Of a DNA stretch of 15,168 nucleotides, positions 1 through 7,097 are shown one piece after another. The notes under the pieces were generated by a model. That model made no database searches and had not been told where the DNA came from. It worked only from the letters and a program-made list of their open reading frames with translations. This DNA is from Bdellovibrionales bacterium (GTDB taxonomy: Bacteria; Bdellovibrionota; Bdellovibrionia; Bdellovibrionales; UBA1609). Position 1 is the first letter of the stretch. The number at the start of each line of letters is the position of its first letter. The DNA lies in contig JAPKGD010000006.1 of NCBI GenBank assembly GCA_026648125.1, positions 1 through 15,168 of the forward strand. Direction: 5' to 3'. The position numbers were made by a program, and so were the translations under genes.

Positions 1-2
1 CC

Positions 3-32
3 GCATTAGGACTCGAGGGGCTAAAGTCTTAA
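3..32 (+). CDS. Possible C-terminal tail of an upstream gene (partial)
   Basis: Frame 3 at the left edge reads ALGLEGLKS and then TAA at 30-32. This could be the last residues of a gene that starts outside the window. Only nine codons are visible, so the product cannot be named and the reading may be chance. It would end 54 bases before the next start codon. Confidence 0.2.
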   Translation, partial: ALGLEGLKS

Positions 33-51
33 GCCGAAAGATAGAAGACAA

Positions 52-67
52 AGGTCCACCAGGACCT
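52..67 (+). other. Small perfect hairpin just before the VWA lipoprotein gene
   Basis: AGGTCC at 52-57 and GGACCT at 62-67 form a perfect six-base stem around the loop ACCA. No T run follows, so it is not a classical terminator. It lies just before the ribosome binding region at about 73-84 and could be an mRNA leader structure or part of the end of the preceding transcript. Confidence 0.3.
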
Positions 68-86
68 GAAAGAAGGCGGGGAAGTT

Positions 87-1709
87 GTGAGAAATCATCG
101 AATCCTCGGGCTCTTAGTGCTTTGCACCTGGATGGTAAACTGCAGCGATGTGCGACTGACCAAAGTCGGCCCGAAAGAAAATTCAAATGCGATCAGTAAG
201 GGTCAGTTTTGTGTTTCAGATCCTGAGGAAGTGCGTCCCGTCACCAAAGTTCTATTTATCGTGGATAAATCCTATTCGAACCAACTCGTGATACTTCCCG
301 ACGGAGGAACTCTCCCAGGCACGGATCCCGGCGGAAGAAAACGCGGTGGAGCGATTGACGATCTCGTGCAAAAAAATATGGGGAAGGATTATTTTCGCTA
401 CGGCTTAGTGGTTTTCTTCTACGATTATGGGGAGTCTTATATCAAGGACCCAGTGTCGGGAAGAGATGGCTTCACGCCAAATCCTGCCGATGTTTTTGCG
501 GCAACCAGCAAATTACGACAAGTTCCCGATGACAGTGAAACGCCGTTTATTGAGTCTCTGCAAAGAGGTCTCCAGGTAATCAAGAACGATCGAGACTTCC
601 ATCAGGATGAGCGATCTTCTTATGTCGTGATATTTCTATCGGACGGCATACCTACAGTGGGTCAAAGTGATCGAACGATCTACGATCTCGTTAATCAAAT
701 CAAACAAGCGGGCGGAGATTTGGTTTTCAATACGGCATTTTATGGGGACTATGGCGATTACACGCAAGAGGCCAAAGACCGTCTTGAGGAGATGGCTCGC
801 ATCGGTGGTGGAAAGTTTGTCGATTTTAATACTTCTACCCAATGGGAGTTTGAAGAGTTCTTTGATCAGCCCACTTATGAGCCATGGTTCTTGTCAAAAT
901 TTATGGTCTACAACCTTTCGGCGGGATTTTGCCTTGATGGGGAAGTGGATACCGACTCCGATGCGGATGGTATGTGTGATCGAGATGAACTGGAGTTAAA
1001 AGGGCTGGGCTTTGACCCTCAAAACCGCTTTTCGTTTGGGGATGGATATGGTGATTATTTTCACTGGCGGCGGTTCAAATACAGAGAGTCGCTACCTCCT
1101 TGTGTTGATCGAAGCGATGAGGATCATGATTACCTCACCGCCTGTGAAGAGAAGTATATTAAAAACGAAAGAGCCAAAGAAGATATTGGAAAAGTGGGTC
1201 ATCCCAAGCAGTTCGACACAGATCGCGATGGAATACTCGATGGTTTAGAAACATTTGTGTTTTTTTCGCGCACACTTGCGTTCGCGATGGATGACACAAA
1301 TCTCCTCGAATCTTTTGACGGGGAAGAGAGTGCCGAACACCAAATCTCACAGCACCGAAACCCATTGGTCGTGGACAGTGGAGCCTTAAGCTACGATTCT
1401 ACGATCACGCCGATTCTTGGGCCGGGCGCCGATTGTTACCAACATAACCAAGCTCGTCTCCCACTTTATCCGACATTGGAGGTCAAAGTGGGCGACACGC
1501 TGCCTGGGCTTGAACATCGTGCTCAAGAAAATGCAGTGTTGGTCTACTATATTCAAAAGCGGCAAAAGGCGCCGCGCGAGGACGGTGTCCTTCGTTATAG
1601 TGTGCAGTTCATAAAGAACGATCCGATCTTGCGAGACGTGAATCAGGCGGCAGGACTGCTGCAAGTTGCGGATAAGCTCTTTAAGACCTATGCGCCCCCG
1701 GGTCGATAG
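87..1709 (+). CDS. Predicted lipoprotein with VWA domain and calcium-binding TSP3-like repeats
   Basis: Likely an envelope-anchored protein of adhesion or binding type; the ligand is unknown. The start is a GTG preceded by a G-rich ribosome site (AAGGCGGGGAAG). Residues 1-19 form a signal peptide with hydrophobic LGLLVLCTWMV and a candidate lipobox cysteine at C19. The preceding MVN is unusual because the -1 residue is asparagine. A von Willebrand factor A domain begins near residue 52: the metal-site motif DKSYS has D60, S62 and S64, followed by T152 in TPFIESL and D186 in LSDG. Two Asp-rich thrombospondin type 3-like calcium motifs follow, at about residues 288-301 (DTDSDADG) and 377-388 (DTDRDGILDGLE), with a weaker one between them. 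The last 150 residues match no family I recognise. It is the only intact gene in the window ending in TAG. Confidence 0.8.
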   Translation: MRNHRILGLLVLCTWMVNCSDVRLTKVGPKENSNAISKGQFCVSDPEEVRPVTKVLFIVDKSYSNQLVILPDGGTLPGTDPGGRKRGGAIDDLVQKNMGKDYFRYGLVVFFYDYGESYIKDPVSGRDGFTPNPADVFAATSKLRQVPDDSETPFIESLQRGLQVIKNDRDFHQDERSSYVVIFLSDGIPTVGQSDRTIYDLVNQIKQAGGDLVFNTAFYGDYGDYTQEAKDRLEEMARIGGGKFVDFNTSTQWEFEEFFDQPTYEPWFLSKFMVYNLSAGFCLDGEVDTDSDADGMCDRDELELKGLGFDPQNRFSFGDGYGDYFHWRRFKYRESLPPCVDRSDEDHDYLTACEEKYIKNERAKEDIGKVGHPKQFDTDRDGILDGLETFVFFSRTLAFAMDDTNLLESFDGEESAEHQISQHRNPLVVDSGALSYDSTITPILGPGADCYQHNQARLPLYPTLEVKVGDTLPGLEHRAQENAVLVYYIQKRQKAPREDGVLRYSVQFIKNDPILRDVNQAAGLLQVADKLFKTYAPPGR

Positions 1710-1780
1710 ACTTCTTCGGCCCAGCCAAAAACGTCCGTAATTTCCTTTACTTAGCTTGAGCTCACGCAATCTATGACAAG

Positions 1781-1809
1781 TTGTGGCAAGCAGGAATCTG
1801 TGGTATGGT
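1781..1809 (+). promoter_or_regulatory. Candidate promoter for the desulfurase-mnmA-mtaB operon
   Basis: TTGTGG at 1781-1786 and TATGGT at 1804-1809 are separated by 17 bases and resemble -35 and -10 boxes (3/6 and 4/6 matches to the sigma-70 consensus). Transcription would begin near 1816, upstream of the preferred start at 1849. This is a weak, spacing-based prediction in the only gap available for an operon promoter. Confidence 0.25.
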
Positions 1810-1848
1810 TCCGACCCCATGACAAAAGCAGGTTCGCGGTCGTCGGAG

Positions 1849-3039
1849 ATGAACCGCATTTATTTAGATCACAATGCCACCACAGCGCCAAGTTCAGTGG
1901 TGCGTGAACATATTGGTGAGTGGCTTGAATCTTGGGGAAATCCGAGCTCAATTCATTGGTCCGGCCGTGGACCCAAAGCCTTATTGAGAGATGCACGACG
2001 TAGCTTAGGCGCTCTTTTGAACTGTGATCCTCTTGAAATTATTTTTACCTCGGGTGGATCTGAGTCTAATAACTTGGCGATCAAAGGAATTCATCAAGCC
2101 CTTGCGCTGGGTCGGATGAGACAGATCGGTGGATTAAGAAATCGCTATATCTTGAGTTCGGTGGAGCATCCCAGTGTGATGAAACCCATGCTCCAGCTTA
2201 AAAGCTTGGGAGCTGATGTTCAGTTTGTTCCTGTGGATCGTGATGGAAAAATTGATTTGGACGTCTATCAAAGTCTTCTTTCACCGCAAACGGCAATGGT
2301 TTCGGTGATGTTTGCAAATAATGAAACTGGTCATATTTTTCCCATTCAAAAAATGGCTGAGATGGCTCATCAAGTGGGAGCTTTGTTTCATTGTGACGGA
2401 GTTCAGGCTCTGGGAAAAGTTGCCGTCAATCTCAAGGAGTGGGGAGTCGATCTGGCCACATTTTCGGGTCACAAGTTTTATGCTCTCAAGGGAGTTGGGC
2501 TTCTTTATGCTCGGCGAGGTCTCAACTTAGAAAGTCTCATCGCAGGCGGTGGTCAAGAGCGGGGCCGTAGGGCGGGCACAGAGAATTTGCTGGCGATCGC
2601 TTCTATAGGAGCAATGGCTGGATTGGGTGCAGAGATCCTAGAGAAATCACGGCGCATGGAGGAGCTTCGGAATGAGTTGGAATCATTGATTTCTTCTCGT
2701 ATTTCGGGCGTTCATCTCACAGGGGCCCAGTATCCGCGAATCGCCAATACGTCGAGCATGGTCATTGACGGTGTAGATGGTGAGACTCTGCTTATGAATC
2801 TCGATATGCGCGGATTTAGTGTCAGCACGGGCGCCGCTTGTAGCGCGGGAAGTTCAGAGCCTTCGCCAGTTCTCTTGGCGATGGGTCTTTCTCGTCGAGA
2901 GGCGCAAAGCTCGTTGCGAGTGAGCCTTGGCTGGGAAACAACTCGAGAAGAAATCCATTTGTTTGTGGACGCTTTAGATCAAGTGGTAGCGCGATTAAGA
3001 AGTTTTCGTCATGGCGAAGAAGCCATGTTGGGGATTTGA
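1849..3039 (+). CDS. Cysteine desulfurase (NifS/IscS family)
   Basis: PLP enzyme that removes sulfur from cysteine as an enzyme-bound persulfide for Fe-S cluster assembly or thiolation enzymes. ATG 1849 gives MNRIYLDHNATTAPSS, the usual family N-terminus, and a 396-residue product of normal length. In-frame starts at 1783 (GTG) and 1819 (ATG) would add an atypical leader. None of the starts has a well-spaced ribosome site; GGAG abuts ATG 1849. Visible motifs are the PLP-binding SGGSESNN region, VEHPS, ANNETG, the Schiff-base lysine K209 in SGHKFYALKG, and the persulfide cysteine C331 in STGAACSAGS. The loop around C331 looks like the group I (IscS/NifS) type rather than SufS. No iscU, iscR or hscAB is adjacent. 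The next gene is mnmA, two bases downstream, so delivery of sulfur to tRNA thiolation is the likely main role. The iscS, nifS or other name cannot be chosen from sequence alone. Confidence 0.93.
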   Translation: MNRIYLDHNATTAPSSVVREHIGEWLESWGNPSSIHWSGRGPKALLRDARRSLGALLNCDPLEIIFTSGGSESNNLAIKGIHQALALGRMRQIGGLRNRYILSSVEHPSVMKPMLQLKSLGADVQFVPVDRDGKIDLDVYQSLLSPQTAMVSVMFANNETGHIFPIQKMAEMAHQVGALFHCDGVQALGKVAVNLKEWGVDLATFSGHKFYALKGVGLLYARRGLNLESLIAGGGQERGRRAGTENLLAIASIGAMAGLGAEILEKSRRMEELRNELESLISSRISGVHLTGAQYPRIANTSSMVIDGVDGETLLMNLDMRGFSVSTGAACSAGSSEPSPVLLAMGLSRREAQSSLRVSLGWETTREEIHLFVDALDQVVARLRSFRHGEEAMLGI

Positions 3040-3041
3040 AT

Positions 3042-4124
3042 ATGTCCGATCGAAAGCGCGTATTGGTGGCGATGAGCGGAGGCGTGGATAGCGCCGTTGC
3101 AGCTGCTCTATTGGTTGAGCAAGGCTATGATGTCGTTGGTGTTACAATGCAAGTCTGGGATTATTCTGCGGATGCCTGTGATATTCAAGAGGGCAATGGA
3201 ACTTGTTGTTCAAGTACAGATGTAGATGACGCACGGGCGGTGGCTGATCGCTTAAATATTCCGTTTTATGTGGTGAATTGTGAGGCCAAATTTCAAGCCT
3301 ATGTGATTGATGAGTTTGTTGATTCTTATCTTGAAGGCCGAACGCCGATACCTTGTGTAAATTGCAATACCTACCTCAAGTTTGATCATCTCTTGCAGAA
3401 AATGAAAGAGCTTGAGTGTGACTATCTGGCGACGGGGCACTACGCACAATTGGCTCAAGGCCGAGATGGCCGCATGGTCATTCGCACGAGTTGCGACGAC
3501 TGGAAAGATCAAACTTATTTTCTGTTTACAATCAATCCAGAGATCGTACCTCGCTTGATGTTTCCTGTTGGTCATCTGCAAAAAGACCAAGTCAGAAAAA
3601 TTGCGGAGGAGAGAGATTTAATCGTTGCTCGTAAAAAAGATTCTACGGGGATTTGCTTTATTGGCAAAGAGGGGCACGCCAAGTTTATTTCTGATCGTGT
3701 TGCTGCGGATCTCTTGGGCGCGGGCCCTATTCGGCAGTACCCATCAGGTGAAGTGCTTGGGCAACATCAAGGTATTCATAATTTCACTTATGGTCAGCGC
3801 AAAGGATTGGGTGTGGCAGAAGGTCGTCCGCTTTATGTGATTAAGCTTGAACCGTCCACATGCACGGTTTGGCTTGGTGATGAAAGGGACCTCTATTCAG
3901 ATCATTTGGTGGTGAAAGATCCCAGGCTCTTAGATGCGCTTGAAGATGGAGAAGAACTTCGCGTTAAGGTTCGCTATGCTCATCGAGGTGCGACGGCCAA
4001 AGTGAGACGAGAGCGCGATCGCTTACGAGTTGAATTCAACGAGCCACAGCGAGCCATCACTCCCGGTCAAGCGGCCGTCTTTTATCGTGGTGACCAGCTT
4101 GTAGGTGGCGGATGGATCGTTTAA
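3042..4124 (+). CDS. mnmA: tRNA-specific 2-thiouridylase MnmA
   Basis: Cytosolic enzyme that adenylates and then thiolates C2 of wobble uridine 34 in Lys, Glu and Gln tRNAs. ATG 3042 has GGGG at 3030-3033, eight bases upstream, and is preferred over TTG 3036; the product is 360 residues. The PP-loop ATP motif SGGVDS lies at residues 12-17. The first catalytic cysteine region reads PCVNCN with C105 and C108. ATGHYA, DQTYFLF and the second catalytic cysteine C205 in STGICFIG follow. The C-terminal part is the usual beta-barrel region. E. coli MnmA has Asp at the position of C105, so this is the CxxC form. The gene follows a cysteine desulfurase by two bases and overlaps mtaB by 13 bases, which indicates co-transcription and translational coupling. 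Confidence 0.96.
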   Translation: MSDRKRVLVAMSGGVDSAVAAALLVEQGYDVVGVTMQVWDYSADACDIQEGNGTCCSSTDVDDARAVADRLNIPFYVVNCEAKFQAYVIDEFVDSYLEGRTPIPCVNCNTYLKFDHLLQKMKELECDYLATGHYAQLAQGRDGRMVIRTSCDDWKDQTYFLFTINPEIVPRLMFPVGHLQKDQVRKIAEERDLIVARKKDSTGICFIGKEGHAKFISDRVAADLLGAGPIRQYPSGEVLGQHQGIHNFTYGQRKGLGVAEGRPLYVIKLEPSTCTVWLGDERDLYSDHLVVKDPRLLDALEDGEELRVKVRYAHRGATAKVRRERDRLRVEFNEPQRAITPGQAAVFYRGDQLVGGGWIV

Positions 4125-5494
4125 CTGACGATTTGAATGCACAGATTCAGGTTCATACATTTGGATGTAAAGTGAATACCTACGACTCAGGGCTAGTGCA
4201 AAGTCGCTTGAGCGCCGAAGGCTTTTTGCTGCATTCAAAAGGGGAGTCTAAGCCGGATGGCCCGATGATCCACGTTTTAAATTCCTGTGCCGTGACGGCT
4301 GAGGCCACATCGCAGGTGTTACGTGAGGCTCGGCGAATCAAGCGGAGTCAGCCAGACAGTAAAGTTGTGGTCACCGGTTGTTCTGCACAAGTGGACACGG
4401 AACGGCTCACCGCCGAAAGTGAAATTGATCTTGTTGTGGCGAACTCGCACAAGGGGGAACTTGCGACTCATTTGAAGGGCCTTCTTTTGGGCCAAGTCGA
4501 ATCTCGAGTGTTGAAGTCGAATATCTTTAAAAAAGAAGACGTTGAGCCGGGTGGCGGAACAGAATTGGGGCACACCCGAAGCTTTTTAAAAATTCAGGAT
4601 GGTTGTGACAGCTTCTGTACGTTTTGCGTGATTCCCTTTGCTCGGGGCAAAAGTCGCTCCATTGAGCCCAATGTACTTGCTCGGCGAATCCATGAGCTTC
4701 GAGAACTAGGCGTGCGTGAGGTTGTTCTCACCGGAGTTCACATTGGGGATTATCGGTCGGAGGCGGGGGGCGGATTAGCTGATTTGGTTAAAGAGGTCTT
4801 GCGGTCCACCTCAATTGAGCGAATTCGATTGTCGAGCCTCGAGCCGATTGAATTGAGTGATGAGCTCCTCGAACTTTATCAGAACGATCGACTTTGTCGC
4901 CATTTTCATATGAGCATTCAAAGTGGATCTACCTCGGTGCTCTCAAGAATGAAGCGCAACTATGGAGCGCTGGAGGTGGAAGCCTCCTTGAGAAAGATTG
5001 CTGAGCGTGTGGAGGGGGCATTTGTTGGAATGGATGTGATTGCTGGCTTTCCGGAGGAGACGGAAGAGGAGTTTCTCGAGACTTGGGCCCTTTTGAGAGA
5101 TACACCGTGGACTCGAATGCATGTGTTTCCTTATTCGTCGAGACCACTGACCTATGCGGAGAAGGCTTATGCTCCAGTTGAGGGATCTATCATCAAGGCG
5201 CGAGCCGCGAGGTTGCGAGAACTGAGTGCGGAGCGACATCGTATGATGGCCGAAAGCCAGGTGGGCCTTCTCAAACGCGCGCTCACTTTGAAGAGCAAAG
5301 GCGGTCAGAGTCTTGGACTGACTCGAGATTATTGGAATGTGCAGTTATTGGATGAAGAGCAATTCGATCCGGGACAAGAAATAGATGTTTTGATTACAGG
5401 ATCGGATCGAGAAGAGACGCGAGCAGGCGAAATTGGCCTTTATGGAAAGTGCATAGGGCGCCCCGCCGAAGTTTCGATGGGGCGATTTTCTTAA
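4112..5494 (+). CDS. mtaB: tRNA t6A37 methylthiotransferase MtaB
   Basis: Radical SAM enzyme with two 4Fe-4S clusters that converts t6A37 of tRNA to the methylthio form (ms2t6A). ATG 4112 lies inside the end of mnmA and is preceded by an AGGTGGCGG ribosome site. The 460-residue length fits the family. The N-terminal methylthiotransferase domain has the three auxiliary-cluster cysteines C19 (FGCKVN), C59 (NSCAV) and C90 (TGCSA). The radical SAM motif is C165-x3-C169-x2-C172 in GCDSFCTFC. VVLTGVHIGDY and HVFPYSSRP are also typical. The C-terminal 80 or so residues are in the position of a TRAM RNA-binding domain. The FGCKVN and GVHIGDY signatures favour MtaB over MiaB and RimO. It ends four bases before the stop codon of the convergent histone-fold gene. 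Confidence 0.93.
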   Translation: MDRLTDDLNAQIQVHTFGCKVNTYDSGLVQSRLSAEGFLLHSKGESKPDGPMIHVLNSCAVTAEATSQVLREARRIKRSQPDSKVVVTGCSAQVDTERLTAESEIDLVVANSHKGELATHLKGLLLGQVESRVLKSNIFKKEDVEPGGGTELGHTRSFLKIQDGCDSFCTFCVIPFARGKSRSIEPNVLARRIHELRELGVREVVLTGVHIGDYRSEAGGGLADLVKEVLRSTSIERIRLSSLEPIELSDELLELYQNDRLCRHFHMSIQSGSTSVLSRMKRNYGALEVEASLRKIAERVEGAFVGMDVIAGFPEETEEEFLETWALLRDTPWTRMHVFPYSSRPLTYAEKAYAPVEGSIIKARAARLRELSAERHRMMAESQVGLLKRALTLKSKGGQSLGLTRDYWNVQLLDEEQFDPGQEIDVLITGSDREETRAGEIGLYGKCIGRPAEVSMGRFS

Positions 5495-5498
5495 AAAA

Positions 5499-5687
5499 TT
5501 AAGCCATGAAATCGTGTTTACGAACGGTCTTACGGCCGTTGGCCTTTGTTCGCTTCGCAGCTTGATCAATATACCAGTAGATGACGTCATTAAGACCCTC
5601 AAGAGCATCACCCGCTACATTGAGCTTCGCCTTTTTAAGAACGGCCTTAGCCTTCGATGCAATAACTAGAGCTTCTTTTTTTGCCAT
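5499..5687 (-). CDS. Bacterial histone-fold DNA-binding protein (HBb-like)
   Basis: A 62-residue basic protein read from an ATG with GGAGG eight bases upstream (complement of 5696-5700). It fits a single histone fold: helix 1 at about residues 5-20 (Ala/Lys-rich), loop 1 at 21-25, a long helix 2 at about 26-49, then GRKTVRKHDF. R52, T54 and D59 match the loop-2 Arg-Thr pair and following Asp of archaeal histones such as HMfB, even in number. Only three residues follow D59, so helix 3 is very short, as reported for Bdellovibrio Bd0055. The likely role is to dimerise on DNA and bend or compact the nucleoid. The N-terminus has no long tail. It is convergent with mtaB, and no adjacent HU or IHF gene is visible. 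The family call rests on motifs recalled and aligned by eye. An unrelated small basic helical protein is possible but less likely. Confidence 0.82.
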   Translation of the reverse strand: MAKKEALVIASKAKAVLKKAKLNVAGDALEGLNDVIYWYIDQAAKRTKANGRKTVRKHDFMA

Positions 5688-5854
5688 AGGATAATCCTCC
5701 AAAATTGTGTTCTCAAATGGTCCCCATTTCCTTAGGCTGAAGCAAGAAGTTATTTGCTCTCTCACTAAGTCTATGGCCTGGATGCTAATCATTTCACTTT
5801 GGGTTGAAGGCCTATTGAGCTGAATTGGATGCGCCCTGAGTATTTTCTTTTGAA
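5688..5854 (-). other. Leader region upstream of the histone-fold gene
   Basis: This 167-base gap separates the DUF2752 gene from the histone-fold gene on the same strand. It contains the strong GGAGG ribosome site at its left end. I see no convincing consensus promoter, terminator or small gene in it. Its size is enough for an independent histone promoter. Confidence 0.4.
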
Positions 5855-6280
5855 TTAGCTTTCCATGGGATGGCGAAGCAAAAACCCCCAGACCACATAC
5901 GCCACAAGACCGATGCGCACGGTCCAATACCAAAGGGGTTGCTTGAAAATTCTGAGAAGGAGAGTCTTACAAGTGGAGAGCTGATCCAAGAGGGCGGCGA
6001 AGTATGTGATCCAGGCAGCCGCAAGAAGTAGCGGTCCCGCAAAATGATAAGAGTAGCTTTGGCTGAGGTCGCCGCTCCAGGCCGCGATGAGCGAGCGGGT
6101 GAGGCCGCAGGTGGGGCAATTCCATCCGGTCAAAAACTTGAGAGGACAAGGCCAGAGACTAAGCTGGGCCACGGACGTTACACTACCCATCTGATGTACC
6201 AACTGGTGGACTAGAAAAAGGCTTAGGGGAAACCCAAGAAGTATCAGTAACCTTGGAGAAAAAAGATTAGGCCTTTTCAT
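5855..6280 (-). CDS. DUF2752 family membrane protein
   Basis: A 141-residue protein of unknown biochemical role. The family signature is clear: C45-PLKFLTGWN-C55-PT-C58-GLTR, a Cys-rich loop ending in CGLTR, followed by GDL and an aromatic/His-Pro segment. Hydrophobic stretches at about residues 11-28, 82-98 and 117-135 suggest three membrane segments with the Cys motif between the first two. ATG 6280 was chosen because it follows the family pattern of a short basic N-terminus and overlaps the end of the upstream gene by 14 bases; an ATG at 6319 is less likely. There is no clear ribosome site, so translation may be coupled to the upstream gene. The cysteines suggest metal binding or redox sensitivity, but this is inference. 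Confidence 0.75.
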   Translation of the reverse strand: MKRPNLFSPRLLILLGFPLSLFLVHQLVHQMGSVTSVAQLSLWPCPLKFLTGWNCPTCGLTRSLIAAWSGDLSQSYSYHFAGPLLLAAAWITYFAALLDQLSTCKTLLLRIFKQPLWYWTVRIGLVAYVVWGFLLRHPMES

Positions 6281-6677
6281 TTTCAAAATATTTATTGATC
6301 TCACTTTGCATAATCGCATCGGCCACGATCGGCAGCGCCATTATTGTTAATAAAAGCGAGATTACGGGAAGATTTGGATTCTTATTTCCAGAGGCCTCGT
6401 TGATATCTTGGGCCATAATGTACTCGTGATAAATATGGTAGATTCCACAGGTAATGATTGAAAAAAACAACCATGCCCCAAAACTGTACTTAGGCCGTTT
6501 GAGCATTTGGTTGAGGGCTTTGATCTGACGATTTTGTATAAAGAAATAATATATTCCGCAGGTGATGAGGGTTAAGAGGATGTCTGCAATAATCGATGAT
6601 GTGAATTCAGAATTTTTCATTTCAATATGTTGGAAGACTTGCGGGCTCAAGCCAAGTGTTATTTTATACTCAGCCAT
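6267..6677 (-). CDS. DUF4234-like small membrane protein with duplicated TCGIY motif
   Basis: A 136-residue membrane protein of unknown function. The motif (L/I)ITCGIY occurs twice, at residues 37-43 and 74-80, each in a hydrophobic segment, and a third hydrophobic stretch lies at about 104-123. ITCGIY followed by aromatics and then a polar stretch (here AQDINEA) is characteristic of DUF4234 proteins; the tandem copy suggests an internal duplication. The start is uncertain: ATG 6677 gives the full length, while ATG 6620 would start closer to the usual family beginning. Neither has a good ribosome site. The C-terminus overlaps the DUF2752 gene, so the two are probably one transcript. It begins 21 bases after the amber-interrupted locus. 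Confidence 0.65.
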   Translation of the reverse strand: MAEYKITLGLSPQVFQHIEMKNSEFTSSIIADILLTLITCGIYYFFIQNRQIKALNQMLKRPKYSFGAWLFFSIITCGIYHIYHEYIMAQDINEASGNKNPNLPVISLLLTIMALPIVADAIMQSEINKYFENEKA

Positions 6678-6698
6678 TTAAGACTTATTCGAATTTTC

Positions 6699-7019
6699 TT
6701 AATCGAGATCTCTCTTAAACGCGTCGAGGGATTTTAACTGGGCTTGTACTTCGGGCTCAATATCTCGAATAAAATCAATAGAATCGTGCCAGCCGACATA
6801 TGAGCTACGAGTTCCTTCACTTCGTTCCTTTAAAACCTGAGTGAAGATTTCGCGCTATATACTCAGTGGGGATCCTGCTGAGAAGGAATTGGCATTTGAG
6901 TGGGATACCACAAATATAAGTCCCTCGGGGATCAGGTAAATCAAACCCTAATGAGACATGAGTGGCCCAAATTTGTCACTTTGATTTGGATTTAGTCGAT
7001 TTGAGGGGACCTTTCCCAT
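6699..7019 (-). pseudogene. Small gene interrupted by two in-frame TAG codons
   Basis: On the minus strand an ATG at 7019 is preceded by GAGGAGG 11 bases upstream and a closer AAGGA. The single frame runs 107 codons to TAA at 6699-6701 but contains TAG at 6948-6950 (codon 24) and at 6855-6857 (codon 55). The three segments of 23, 30 and 51 residues look protein-like, for example GLIYLIPEGLIFVVSHS and YVGWHDSIDFIRDIEPEV, and the last segment has no in-frame ATG, GTG or TTG start. I do not recognise the family. The simplest reading is a decaying gene with two nonsense changes, perhaps CAG to TAG. Amber readthrough is an unproven alternative. Because the VWA gene ends in TAG, genome-wide reassignment of TAG is unlikely. 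Confidence 0.5.
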
Positions 7020-7097
7020 GATCCTTTTTGCCTCCTCTGTGCATAGGGATTGCAGGCGATGTTACGGATTAAAAAATTTTACGTGTGAGGATGGTGT

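Noticed and set aside
2..199. Open frame across the left edge overlapping the VWA gene start
   Set aside because: It is Arg/Lys/Ser-rich with no family-like pattern and overlaps the signal peptide of a well-supported gene in another frame.
1783..1848. N-terminal extension of the cysteine desulfurase from GTG 1783
   Set aside because: The family normally begins within a few residues of IYLDHNATT, and the GTG has no ribosome site and lies within the candidate promoter.
5523..5540. Seven-base hairpin AACGGTC/GGCCGTT as a terminator for mtaB
   Set aside because: It has a G-T pair, lies within the histone coding sequence and is not followed by a T run on either strand.
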